Below are positions 16,960-25,126 of a DNA stretch of 64,000 bases, one piece after another. The first letter of the stretch is position 1, and each line of letters starts with the position of its first letter. Position numbers and translations under genes: made by a program. The DNA lies in NCBI RefSeq assembly GCF_002086815.1, contig NZ_MVID01000001.1, forward strand, positions 1 to 64,000, in the 5' to 3' direction. A model generated the notes under the pieces. That model was not told the origin of the DNA and made no database searches. It saw nothing but the letters and a program-made list of their open reading frames with translations. This DNA comes from Mycolicibacterium parafortuitum. Its GTDB lineage: Bacteria > Actinomycetota > Actinomycetes > Mycobacteriales > Mycobacteriaceae.

Positions 16960-18321
16960 TCAGTCCGCGACGCAGTAGACCTGCTTGTTGACGAACTCAT
17001 CGATTCCGAGTGCGCCCAACTCGCGGCCGAAGCCGGAGCGTTTCACCCCGCCGAACGGGATGTCGGGCCCTTCGCCGGCGGGCGTGTTGACGTTGACCAT
17101 GCCGGCCTCGAGGCGCTGGGCCACATTCTCGGCGCGTGCGGTGTCGGTGCTGAACACCGATGCGCCGAGCCCGTAGGCCGACGAGTTCGCCAGTGCGACG
17201 GCCTCGTCCTCGTCCCGGACGCGGTAGACGACGGCGACCGGGCCGAACAGTTCCTCGGTGTAGGCGCGCATCTCCGGCGTGATGCCGGTGAGCACGGCCG
17301 GGGTGTAGAACGCCGCCGGAGCCTCGCAGAGGTCACCGCCGACGTGCAGGGTCGCGCCCTTGTCGACGGCGTCGCGGACCTGAGCGGCCAGGATCTCGGC
17401 CGCCCGCCGCGACGACAGCGGCGCGATGTCCTCCGGCGTGAGACCGCCTGCCAGTGTCACCAGTTCGGCGACGAAGTCCTCGTAGAGATCGTCGGCGACG
17501 ATCATCCGCTTGTTGGAGTTGCAGGCCTGGCCCATGTTGTAGATGCGGAATTCCCATGCCGTGCGGGCGAGTTCTCTCGCATCCCCGTCGAGCACGATGA
17601 ACGGGTCGGAGCCGCCCAACTCCAGCAGGCACTTCTTCAACGCGCGGCCGGCCGTCGCGGCGACCGTGGCGCCCGCCCGCTCGGAGCCGGTGACCGAAAC
17701 CCCCTGCACCCGGGGGTCGTTGATGATGGTCTCGACCTGGTCGAAGGACGCGAACAGGTTGGTGTAGACGCCTTCTGGCACCCCTGCGTCGCGCATCAGG
17801 TCGGCGATGGCGAGCGCGCACTGCGGCACGGACTCGGCGTGTTTGAGCAAAATCGTATTACCGAGAACGAGATTCGGTGCCGCGAAGCGGGCCACCTGAT
17901 ACGTCGGGAAGTTCCACGGCATCACCCCGAGCAGCACACCGACCGGGCGGCGCTGCACCACCGCGGTCCCGCCGGAGAACGACGGGATCCGCTGATCGGC
18001 GAGCAACGCCTCGGCCTGGTCTGCGTAGAACTCGAAGATCGATGCCGAGAACTCCACCTCGCCGGTGCCCTCGTCGAGTTTCTTGCCCATCTCGGTGCGG
18101 GTCAGCTCACCGAGATCCGTGGCGCGTTTGCGGAACAGCTCGCCGACGTTACGGGCCACCTCCACTCTGTCTTTGAGCGGTTGCTCGCGCCAGGACCGGT
18201 AGGCGTCGTCGGCCTTCGCGACGGCTGCGGCGATCTGATCGTCGGTCGCGGTGTCGAACGTCTTCAGTACCTTGCCGGTGGCGGGGTCGACGGTCGCGTA
18301 CGGCGGTTGCGTGGGGCTCAC
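16960..18321 (-). CDS. NAD(P)-dependent semialdehyde dehydrogenase (GabD-like)
   Basis: This 453-residue aldehyde dehydrogenase has the catalytic cysteine in GQACNSNKR and the general-base glutamate in LELGGSDPF. It is closest in appearance to the shorter succinate-semialdehyde dehydrogenase branch (GabD2/Sad type). It would oxidise succinate semialdehyde or its C5 homologue, glutarate semialdehyde, to the dicarboxylate. Start is GTG 18321 with AAGGA upstream, 12 nt after the APC permease stop, so the two form an operon. Context (permease, GabT, gamma-glutamyl enzymes, glutaryl-CoA dehydrogenase) supports a role at the end of amine catabolism. Confidence 0.85.
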   Translation of the reverse strand: MSPTQPPYATVDPATGKVLKTFDTATDDQIAAAVAKADDAYRSWREQPLKDRVEVARNVGELFRKRATDLGELTRTEMGKKLDEGTGEVEFSASIFEFYADQAEALLADQRIPSFSGGTAVVQRRPVGVLLGVMPWNFPTYQVARFAAPNLVLGNTILLKHAESVPQCALAIADLMRDAGVPEGVYTNLFASFDQVETIINDPRVQGVSVTGSERAGATVAATAGRALKKCLLELGGSDPFIVLDGDARELARTAWEFRIYNMGQACNSNKRMIVADDLYEDFVAELVTLAGGLTPEDIAPLSSRRAAEILAAQVRDAVDKGATLHVGGDLCEAPAAFYTPAVLTGITPEMRAYTEELFGPVAVVYRVRDEDEAVALANSSAYGLGASVFSTDTARAENVAQRLEAGMVNVNTPAGEGPDIPFGGVKRSGFGRELGALGIDEFVNKQVYCVAD

Positions 18322-18333
18322 GGAGCGTCCTTA

Positions 18334-19845
18334 CTACTTCTGGGCGGGGATGGCATCGGCGTAGGGTGCCGTGCTCTTGTCGTGCAGCGGGTGGATCGTC
18401 ATGTATATCAACCCGATTCCGATGACGACGGCAGCTGACAGCGGCACGATCCAATTGTCGTACCACGGGGCGTCCGGCGTGCGGGGCCAGGCCATGTTGA
18501 TCATCGCGATCAGGCCGTACACCAGCGCGGCGATGTTGACGGGCACACCCCACTTGCCGAGCGAGTACTTGCCGCTGGGCACCCAGCCCTTCAGGCGGGC
18601 CCGCAGTGCGGCCAGCACCACCATCTGGAAGCCGATGTAGATGCCGAGGGCGGCGAAGCTGATGATCTTCGTGATCGCGTCGGTGGAGAACTTCGAGCCG
18701 ACGATGATCACCGCGGGAACCGCGGCGGCGAGCAGCAGCGCGTACGGCGGAACGTGGCGGGTCGGCGAGAACTTCTTCAGAAGCGTGTGGCCCATGATCA
18801 TCTCGTCGCGGCCGTAGGAGTAGGCCAGTCGGCTCGCAGCGGCCTGCAGGCTCATCGCGCAGGACAGGAACGACAGCAGCACGATCACCAGGATGATCTT
18901 GGAGCCGACCGGGCCGAACGCCTCGCCGAGCACGGTGCTGACCGGGTCGGTGTCCTCCCCGGCGATCACCGCGGGGATGTCGGCGACGGCCAGGACCAGC
19001 GACAGACACACGAAAGTGGCTGCGGCACCGCCGATATAGATGGTGCGGCGCATGGCCTTCGGGATCAGCCGGCCCGGATCCCGGACCTCCTCGGCGACGT
19101 CGCCGCACGCCTCGAAGCCGTAGTACTGGTACAGGCCGATCAGTGCCGCCGCGGCGAACGCCCACATGTAGTTGCCGTCGCCGCCGGCACCCATGCTGTC
19201 GAAGATGACACTGAAGTTCTGCTCGCGGTGGGCGATCAGCAACCAGCCGCCGACGACCAGCGCACCGATGATCTCGGCGCTGAAACCGATGATCGCTGCT
19301 TTGGCAAGCACTTTCGTGCCCATGAAGTTGATCACGGTGGCCAGCGCCAGCAGCACCAGGGAGAACACAATGACGTTGTTGACGGTGGCTTCGATACCGA
19401 ATGTGGCGGCGATGAACGGCCCCGAGCCGTAGGTCACCGAGGCGATGGTGACCAGCAGCGCCACCAGATAGACCCATCCGGTCATCCACGCGTACTTGCG
19501 TCCCCACAGCCGGCGCGCCCAGGGGTAGACGCCGCCCGCGACGGGGTACTGCGCGACGATCTCGGAGAACACCAGCGCGACCAGCAGCTGGCCGACGCCG
19601 ACGATGAGCAGGCTCCAGATCATCGGCGGCCCGCCGGTGGCCAGTGCGAACGCGAACAGTGTGTAAATGCCGACGACGGGGGACAGGTAGGTGAAGCCCA
19701 GCGAGAAGTTCGCCCAGGGGCTCATGTCCCGTTTGAACTCCGATTTGTAGCCCAGTGCGTGCAGGTGCGCCGCGTCGCTCTGGTCGTGGAAGTCGTAATA
19801 GCCCTCGGCGTCGCTGCCGGTGGCGCCGGAATGTGTGGTGGACAT
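18334..19845 (-). CDS. APC-family amino acid/amine permease
   Basis: This 503-residue polytopic membrane protein has about 12 hydrophobic segments. The N-terminal GYKSEFKRDMSPWANFSLGFTYLSPV is typical of the amino acid/choline transporter (ACT) and GABA-permease branch of the APC superfamily, and so are EIVAQYPVAGGVYPWARRLWG and the YYGFEACGDVAEEVRDP segment. It probably imports the amine or amino acid substrate of the surrounding island. It is transcribed from a promoter at 19896-19924 divergently from the GntR gene and is followed by the semialdehyde dehydrogenase. Confidence 0.87.
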   Translation of the reverse strand: MSTTHSGATGSDAEGYYDFHDQSDAAHLHALGYKSEFKRDMSPWANFSLGFTYLSPVVGIYTLFAFALATGGPPMIWSLLIVGVGQLLVALVFSEIVAQYPVAGGVYPWARRLWGRKYAWMTGWVYLVALLVTIASVTYGSGPFIAATFGIEATVNNVIVFSLVLLALATVINFMGTKVLAKAAIIGFSAEIIGALVVGGWLLIAHREQNFSVIFDSMGAGGDGNYMWAFAAAALIGLYQYYGFEACGDVAEEVRDPGRLIPKAMRRTIYIGGAAATFVCLSLVLAVADIPAVIAGEDTDPVSTVLGEAFGPVGSKIILVIVLLSFLSCAMSLQAAASRLAYSYGRDEMIMGHTLLKKFSPTRHVPPYALLLAAAVPAVIIVGSKFSTDAITKIISFAALGIYIGFQMVVLAALRARLKGWVPSGKYSLGKWGVPVNIAALVYGLIAMINMAWPRTPDAPWYDNWIVPLSAAVVIGIGLIYMTIHPLHDKSTAPYADAIPAQK

Positions 19846-19895
19846 GGGCCTGCTTTCTGCCGGTGGTTAGGGACGCAGGAATCCGATGGAGCGAA

Positions 19896-19928
19896 AAACT
19901 ACAGTCCTATTGTTTAACCGGCAACAGG
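19896..19928 (-). promoter_or_regulatory. Promoter and inverted-repeat operator of the permease operon
   Basis: On the minus strand, TTGCCG (forward 19919-19924) and TAGTTT (forward 19896-19901) are 17 nt apart, a good SigA-type promoter for the permease. An inverted repeat TCCTATTG-N9-CAACAGGA (19905-19929, one mismatch) covers the -35 and spacer. It is a likely site for the divergent GntR regulator. The core TGTTTAACCGGCAAC reappears almost exactly upstream of the P450 gene. Confidence 0.5.
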
Positions 19929-20013
19929 AACGGAAGAATTGGTCGAAAATCGGGTAGATTCCCCGACGGCAGGGCAGGTCAGGGCCCATCGCGGGTAGGC
20001 GGAAGGAGCGCGG

Positions 20014-20754
20014 GTGTCGTCGTTGTCGCCGCTCGTGGCCGCCGAGGCGCCGGTCGGTCGCGCCGACGAGATCGTCCAGCGCATCACCGAGGCGATCCAC
20101 CTCGGGCTGCTCGACGACGGTGAGCGGCTACCGGTCGAGGTCGACCTCGCGGCGCAGTTCGGGGTGGCGCCGATGACGGTGCGCGAGGCGCTGGCGACGC
20201 TTCGTGAACAGGGGCTGGTCGAAACCCGCCGCGGTCGCAGCGGCGGATCGTTCGTCCGGCGTCCCGCGGGACCGCCGGTGGACAAGCTGACCGCCCGCCT
20301 CGCGGCGATGAGTGCCTCGGACATCAGGGACCTGTTCGACGAGCACACCGCGGTGTCCGGGCAGGCGGCCCGGCTCGCCGCCGAACGGGCGGCACCCTAT
20401 GCGGTGCGCCGGTTGTTCGCGCTGACCGACCAGCTCGGCGCGGCCGCGACGCTGGGTGACCGGATCCGCGCCGACAGCCGCTTCCACATCCAGGTCGCGA
20501 TCGCGTCGCAGTCCGCACGCCTCGCGCGCCGGGAGGCGAACCTGCAGGCCGAGGTCGCCGGCCTGGTCTGGCTGCCGATCGGCCAGCAGATCGACGTCGC
20601 CGCCCACGTCGAGGAGCAGCATGCGATCGCCGCCGCGGTCGCGGCCGAGAACGCCGAGGAGGCGCGCAGGCTCGCGGAGGCCCATGTGATGGGTCAACTC
20701 GCCCGCTTGACCCAGGTGAACCTGGACCTCACCGCGACGGGGGAGGCGTCATGA
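20014..20754 (+). CDS. GntR-family regulator (FadR subfamily)
   Basis: This 246-residue regulator has an N-terminal winged HTH (about residues 15-88; LPVEVDLAAQFGVAPMTVREAL...GLVETRRGRSGGSFV) and a C-terminal all-helical FCD-like ligand domain. The helix pattern ends with HVEEQHAIAAAVAAENAEEARRLAEAH, containing metal-type histidines. Start is GTG 20014 after GGAAGGAG. It is divergent from the permease/semialdehyde dehydrogenase operon and overlaps the Cache-domain gene by 4 nt. It probably senses an acidic intermediate of the amine pathway and controls the divergent promoter. Confidence 0.88.
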   Translation: MSSLSPLVAAEAPVGRADEIVQRITEAIHLGLLDDGERLPVEVDLAAQFGVAPMTVREALATLREQGLVETRRGRSGGSFVRRPAGPPVDKLTARLAAMSASDIRDLFDEHTAVSGQAARLAAERAAPYAVRRLFALTDQLGAAATLGDRIRADSRFHIQVAIASQSARLARREANLQAEVAGLVWLPIGQQIDVAAHVEEQHAIAAAVAAENAEEARRLAEAHVMGQLARLTQVNLDLTATGEAS

Positions 20755-21506
20755 TCCCGACCACGTCGGCCGCCGTTCTGGCCGAGGAGGCGTCACGGCA
20801 GCTGGAGCCGCTGTACGGGATGCTGCGCGAGATCGCCGACGAGGTGCTGCGCATCCGGCCGCCGCGGGCGGCGCTGACCGAGGCGCACTTCAGCGGGCTG
20901 CACCGCAGGCTCGCCGACCGGTTGCACGACGAACACGCGGTCTGGGGGATGGGGTTCATCGCCGCGCCGTTCGTCGTCGAGGATCAGGAGCGCTATCTGG
21001 CGTGGTGGCAGCGCAACAACAACGACCGGGTCGCCCGGCTGCGGCTGAACTTCGACCCGACCAGCATCGACGTCTACGACTATCTGCAGATGGACTGGTA
21101 TCAGCTGGCGAAGCGGGGGCAGGCGCGGGTCGCCTACGGGCCCTACGTCGACTACAGCGGGTCGGACATGTACACCATCACCGCGACGATCCCGGTCGTC
21201 GCCGACGGCGCCTTCCTCGGGGTGGCCGGCGCCGATCTGGTGGTCGGCGAGATCGAGCGCACGTTGCTGGAGGTGTTGCGCCAGACCGACGATGACGCGG
21301 TGGTGGTCAACACCGAGCGGCGCGTCATCGCCGCCAACACCGCCCGCTGGGTCGTCGGCTCCCGCCTGGCCGCGGTGCCCGCGGTCAGCGCGCAGCCGGA
21401 CCCGCACGCCTTCCGCCAGGTCGCGGAGATGCCGCTCGGAACAGGCTGGGTGGTCGCGATCGGCTGGCCTGAAAGCGCTCAGGCGTCGCCGGATTCGCCG
21501 GCTTAA
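20751..21506 (+). CDS. Stand-alone soluble Cache (PDC-like) sensor protein
   Basis: This 251-residue protein resembles the ligand-binding Cache/PDC domain of chemoreceptors and kinases: FSGLHRRLADRLHDEHAVWGMGFI, then YDYLQMDWYQLAKRG, GPYVDYSGSDMYTITATIPV and FLGVAGADLVV. It has no signal peptide, no membrane segment and no output domain, so it should be cytosolic. The ATG overlaps the GntR stop by 4 nt, which argues that the two proteins work together. The W-Y...Y-x-D arrangement resembles the pocket of amino-acid or amine-binding Cache domains, but this is by eye only. It may present or buffer the inducer for GntR. Confidence 0.75.
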   Translation: MIPTTSAAVLAEEASRQLEPLYGMLREIADEVLRIRPPRAALTEAHFSGLHRRLADRLHDEHAVWGMGFIAAPFVVEDQERYLAWWQRNNNDRVARLRLNFDPTSIDVYDYLQMDWYQLAKRGQARVAYGPYVDYSGSDMYTITATIPVVADGAFLGVAGADLVVGEIERTLLEVLRQTDDDAVVVNTERRVIAANTARWVVGSRLAAVPAVSAQPDPHAFRQVAEMPLGTGWVVAIGWPESAQASPDSPA

Positions 21507-21535
21507 CGCGCCGTTACGGACTGTTAACGAGCAAC
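21503..21535. promoter_or_regulatory. Cluster of TTAACG half-sites upstream of the P450 operon
   Basis: TTAACG (21503-21508), CGTTA (21512-21516) and TTAACG (21524-21529) form overlapping inverted repeats just after the Cache stop codon. TGTTAACGAGCAAC (21522-21535) matches the core of the permease operator (TGTTTAACCGGCAAC at 19911-19925) with one gap and two substitutions. A shared regulator, GntR or PucR, is plausible. Confidence 0.4.
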
Positions 21536-21548
21536 CCCGTTCCAGCTG

Positions 21549-21577
21549 TTGACATTAAGCATCTACTTCTAGAGTAT
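21549..21577 (+). promoter_or_regulatory. Promoter of the P450-ferredoxin-ligase operon
   Basis: TTGACA at 21549-21554 is a perfect -35. A -10 can be read as GAGTAT (21572-21577, 17-nt spacer) or TAGAGT (21570-21575, 15-nt spacer). Transcription would start near 21584, about 30 nt before the P450 ATG. Confidence 0.55.
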
Positions 21578-21615
21578 TTAGGCACTGTTAGGTGGCTCTC
21601 TCGGAGGTAACACTG

Positions 21616-22818
21616 ATGACGTCGACCACGCTCGACTCTGTTCCGAGCTTCCGGGTCTCGGATCCGTCGTTCTCGATCACCTCGGAGCAGGTGCATGCGG
21701 CGCGGGAGCTCAGCTGGTACGCCACCACCGAGTACGGCCTCGCGGTGCTGCGGTACGAGCAGGTCAACCGGCTGCTCAAGCATCCGAAGCTGCGCCAGGG
21801 CAGCGGGGCGTGGCCGGCGCACAACGGCGTCACCGAGGGGCCGTTCGCGCAGTGGTTCGCCAGCTGGATCCTCAACAAGGAGGGCGAGGAGCACCACCGT
21901 CTGCGCAGGCTGATGAACCCGGCCTTCTCCAACAAGCTGATCGGCGGCCTGGTGCCGCGGTTCCAGGCGCTGGCCGCGGAGTTGATCGACAATTTCGCCG
22001 AACCGGAGCGCTGCGAGTTCGTCAGCGAATTCGCCGAACCGTACGCGGCCCGCGTCATCGCGATCATGCTCGGTATCCCTGAGAGTGAGTGGAAGGTGAT
22101 CTCCACCGAGTCCTCGACGATCGGCCTCGCGCTCGGGGTCACCATCAAGGAGGACCTGCCCAAGATCGAGGCGGCGCTGGCCACGCTGTACGCGTACTGC
22201 GACGAGCTGATCGCCGACCGGCAGGCCAACCCGCGCGACGACTTCGTCACCACCCTGGTCAACGCGTCGCGCCCCGAGGATGGACGGCTGTCGGACACCG
22301 AACTGCGAGATGCCATGGTGCTGTTGATCTTCGGCGGCTTCGACACCACCCGAAACCAGCTCGGCCTGGCGATGCAGACCTTCATGAAGCATCCCGATCA
22401 GTGGCGCCTGCTCGCCGAGCGGCCCGACCTCGGCGGCAAGGCCGTCGAGGAGGTCATGCGGGTGAACCCGACGGTGCGGTGGGTGACCCGCGAGGTGCTG
22501 GAGGACTTCGAGTACGAGGGCGTCATGCTGACCGCGGGCACCACGGTTCACCTCTACAGTGAGTCGGCGGGCACCGACCCCCGGGTGTTCGAACCGGGAT
22601 TCGACATCACCGCTGAACGCAAGCCGCACTTCGGATTCGGTGGCGGAGCCCACCACTGCCTCGGCCACTTCGTGGCCCGCTCGGATATGAGCGAGGCGCT
22701 GCCGCTGCTGGCCCGCCGACTGCGCGACCCTCACCAACTACCCGGTGCGACCTGGCTGCCCGACTCGGGCAACACAGGTCCGATCACGCTGCCCATCGGC
22801 TTCACGCCCGCCCCCTGA
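21616..22818 (+). CDS. Cytochrome P450 (candidate cyclic-amine monooxygenase)
   Basis: This 400-residue soluble P450 has the I-helix motif GGFDTT (240-245), the K-helix E279-V-M-R282 and the heme loop FGFGGGAHHCLG with ligand Cys348. The ATG at 21616 follows CGGAGGTAAC. A 3Fe-4S ferredoxin gene starts 14 nt after the stop, and a glutamine-synthetase-like gene follows. The order P450, ferredoxin, glutamine synthetase is that reported for mycobacterial morpholine/piperidine/pyrrolidine monooxygenase (mor/pip, CYP151) loci, except that the reductase gene is missing here. A role in hydroxylating or opening a cyclic amine is inferred from context, and CYP family membership is not established. Confidence 0.9.
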   Translation: MTSTTLDSVPSFRVSDPSFSITSEQVHAARELSWYATTEYGLAVLRYEQVNRLLKHPKLRQGSGAWPAHNGVTEGPFAQWFASWILNKEGEEHHRLRRLMNPAFSNKLIGGLVPRFQALAAELIDNFAEPERCEFVSEFAEPYAARVIAIMLGIPESEWKVISTESSTIGLALGVTIKEDLPKIEAALATLYAYCDELIADRQANPRDDFVTTLVNASRPEDGRLSDTELRDAMVLLIFGGFDTTRNQLGLAMQTFMKHPDQWRLLAERPDLGGKAVEEVMRVNPTVRWVTREVLEDFEYEGVMLTAGTTVHLYSESAGTDPRVFEPGFDITAERKPHFGFGGGAHHCLGHFVARSDMSEALPLLARRLRDPHQLPGATWLPDSGNTGPITLPIGFTPAP

Positions 22819-22832
22819 AAGGAACGCCGGAC

Positions 22833-23021
22833 ATGCACGTCACCGTAGATCTCACGAAATGTCAGGACCACGGCCAGTGTGCCATCGCCGCCCCCGCGGT
22901 CTTCTGGCTCAACGACGACGGACATCTGGAATACGACGGCAATCCCGATGATTCGGAGCGCGGCTACATCGAGGACGCCGCCGACGTCTGTCCCGCCCAG
23001 GCAATCTTCATCAAGGATTGA
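22833..23021 (+). CDS. 3Fe-4S ferredoxin, P450 redox partner
   Basis: This 62-residue ferredoxin has Cys10, Cys16 and Cys53-Pro as cluster ligands, with His13 at the position where 4Fe-4S ferredoxins have a cysteine (CQDHGQC). His at this place is typical of mycobacterial P450-associated 3Fe-4S ferredoxins. It should pass electrons from an unlinked NAD(P)H ferredoxin reductase to the P450 encoded 14 nt upstream. AAAGGA precedes the ATG. The glutamine-synthetase-like gene starts 6 nt after its stop. Confidence 0.92.
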   Translation: MHVTVDLTKCQDHGQCAIAAPAVFWLNDDGHLEYDGNPDDSERGYIEDAADVCPAQAIFIKD

Positions 23022-23027
23022 GCGGCG

Positions 23028-24413
23028 ATGACCATCACACCTCTTGACCTGCACCGCGAGGCCAACGCGTCGAGCCCGGACCTCGCCGAAGCGCTGTCTG
23101 TGATCGCCGAACGCGGTGTCGAATACGTGTACTTCCAGGCGATCACGATCACCGGCCGGGTGGTCGGCAAGGTCGCGCCCGCGAAGCACTTCGAACGTCT
23201 CGCGATCCGCGGGGTGCAGCAGCACCAGACCGCGGTCGCGAACCTGCAGGGCACCCGCGAGGGTGTGCTTCTGGCCGGAGGGGTGAACGCCCCGGAATAC
23301 ACGGCGGTCCCGGACCTCGACACGTTCGCGGTTCTCCCGTGGGACACCAGCTTCGCGCGGGTGTTCTGCCGGCTCTACGAGCCCGACCACCTTCTCGAGC
23401 GGGCGGGTGCCGAATTCGCGTGTGACACCCGCGGATTGCTGCGCCGGATGCTGACCGGCTTCGTCGATCGCACGGGTCTGGAGTTGCGCACCGGCTGCGA
23501 ACCCGAGATGACCTGGCGGGGCGAGGGACTCGAAGCCCAGTTCCGTCCCGGATCCAGCCCGGCGTATCACATCGAGCATCTGGAGCGGAACCGCCCGATC
23601 GTCAAGAAGGTCATCGAGTACGCCCAGGCGCTCGGCCTCGACATGATCGAAGGCGACTACGAGGACGAGTTCCAGGTCGAACTGAACTTCATGTACGACC
23701 GGGCGGACCTGACCGCCGACCGGCTGACCACCTACCGGCAGGTCTGCAAGCAGGTCGCCCGGGAACTCGGCATCGAGGCCAGCTTCATGCCCAAACCGGC
23801 CACCGGAATGATGGGCAACGGCTGCCACCACAACTTCAGCCTGTGGCGCGACGACGTCAACGTGCTGGCAGAACCCGGCCGCACCGAACTGCACCTGTCC
23901 GAGCTGGGCAAGCACGCGCTCGGCGGGCTGCTCGCACACTCCGCCGGCGCCATGCTGATCAACGGCTCCACCGTGAACTCGTACAAACGATATTGGGACG
24001 CAGGCCAGTTCGCGCCGTCGCGGATCAACTGGGGCCTGGACAACAAGACCTGCACCGTCCGGCTGTCGACGGTCGGGCGCCTGGAGTACAAGCTGCCCGA
24101 CGCCGCCGTGAACCCGTATCTGTCGCATGCGGTGATCCTCGCCGCCTGCGAGGACGGGATGAAGAACGCGACCGATCCCGGTCAGCCCACCCAGGGGTCG
24201 TCCTACGACGCACCCGTCGACGGACGTTTCCCGGCACTGCCGCTGACCCTCGGCGAGGCGATCGGGGCGTTCCGTGCCGACGAGGTGCTCAATCAGGCCT
24301 TCGGGCCGGAACTGTCGTCGCTGCTGGTCGATTATCACGCCGACGAGTGGGCTCGTTTCTGTGGACACGTCACCGAATGGGAGCGCGAGATGTATTGGAA
24401 CGACACGCCGTGA
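23028..24413 (+). CDS. Glutamine-synthetase-like gamma-glutamylamine ligase
   Basis: This 461-residue GS-fold ligase shows the glutamate/metal motif GCEPEMTW, the ATP/metal segment FQVELNFM and the nucleotide loop FMPKPATGMMGNGCHHNFSLW. The C-terminal NPYLSHAVILAACEDGM is also typical of PuuA/GlnA-like gamma-glutamylamine ligases. Such enzymes join glutamate to an amine at the cost of ATP. Two gamma-glutamyl-GABA-type hydrolases are encoded downstream in the same operon, which supports a Puu-like gamma-glutamylation route and not nitrogen assimilation. The stop overlaps the start of the binding-protein gene by 4 nt. Confidence 0.88.
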   Translation: MTITPLDLHREANASSPDLAEALSVIAERGVEYVYFQAITITGRVVGKVAPAKHFERLAIRGVQQHQTAVANLQGTREGVLLAGGVNAPEYTAVPDLDTFAVLPWDTSFARVFCRLYEPDHLLERAGAEFACDTRGLLRRMLTGFVDRTGLELRTGCEPEMTWRGEGLEAQFRPGSSPAYHIEHLERNRPIVKKVIEYAQALGLDMIEGDYEDEFQVELNFMYDRADLTADRLTTYRQVCKQVARELGIEASFMPKPATGMMGNGCHHNFSLWRDDVNVLAEPGRTELHLSELGKHALGGLLAHSAGAMLINGSTVNSYKRYWDAGQFAPSRINWGLDNKTCTVRLSTVGRLEYKLPDAAVNPYLSHAVILAACEDGMKNATDPGQPTQGSSYDAPVDGRFPALPLTLGEAIGAFRADEVLNQAFGPELSSLLVDYHADEWARFCGHVTEWEREMYWNDTP

Positions 24414-25126
24414 CCGGGGCATCGAACCCGCTGCGCCTGGCCTGCCTGGACGCGGAGGCGCCGCCGCTGTTCACGCTCTGGACTCCGCAGGACGGTCGGC
24501 AGGGCTATGAGCCCGGTGTCGCCGAGATCCTGGGCGCCGAGCTGGGTCGCCCCGTCGAGTGGGTCCGGGTGCCGTGGGTCGACATGATCCCGGCTGTCCA
24601 GCGCGGCGACGCGGACGCGGTGCTGTGCGGGCAGGGGATCACCGCCGAACGGCAGGCGCAGGTCGATTTCACCCGGCCCTACGCGGTCTTCCACGAAGGG
24701 GTGCTGGTGCGCCGCGGGTCCGGGATCTCCTCACCCGAGGATCTCGTCGGCCGCAAGGTCGCCGCGATCGAGAACAGCACCAATATGGCTCTGGCGCAGA
24801 CGTTCACCGGTGCGCAGCCGGTGCCGTTCGGTGCCGGGTCCGACGACGTGTACGCCGACATGCTGGCCGCGCTGCTGGCCGGCGAGGTCGACGCGGTGGT
24901 CGACGACGACGTCGTGTTCGTGCCGCTGGGTGCCACCCATCCGGATTACGAACTGGCCTTCACGGTGCAGACCGGCAACCGGTGGGGTATCGCGGTGGCC
25001 AAGGACCGGCCCGACACTCTCGCCGAGATCGACGGGGCGCTGGGCCGGCTGATCGAATCGGGGCGCCTGCGCAAGGTGTGGGAGCAGTGGCTGCCGACCC
25101 TCGACTACCCGTTCGCGGGGGAGTGA
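24410..25126 (+). CDS. Family 3 solute-binding-like protein without export signal
   Basis: This 238-residue protein has the fold signatures of amino-acid ABC-transporter binding proteins (SBP family 3): GYEPGVAEILGAELGRPVEWV, DAVLCGQGITAERQAQVDFTRPY, DLVGRKVAAIENSTN and GIAVAKDRPDTLAEIDGAL. The GTG start at 24410 overlaps the ligase stop by 4 nt. The first codons (VTGASNPLRLACLD) form no signal peptide or lipobox, and no ABC permease or ATPase gene is nearby. It is therefore probably a cytosolic binding protein, perhaps a chaperone for a gamma-glutamyl intermediate or an inducer. The function is open. Confidence 0.78.
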   Translation: MTGASNPLRLACLDAEAPPLFTLWTPQDGRQGYEPGVAEILGAELGRPVEWVRVPWVDMIPAVQRGDADAVLCGQGITAERQAQVDFTRPYAVFHEGVLVRRGSGISSPEDLVGRKVAAIENSTNMALAQTFTGAQPVPFGAGSDDVYADMLAALLAGEVDAVVDDDVVFVPLGATHPDYELAFTVQTGNRWGIAVAKDRPDTLAEIDGALGRLIESGRLRKVWEQWLPTLDYPFAGE

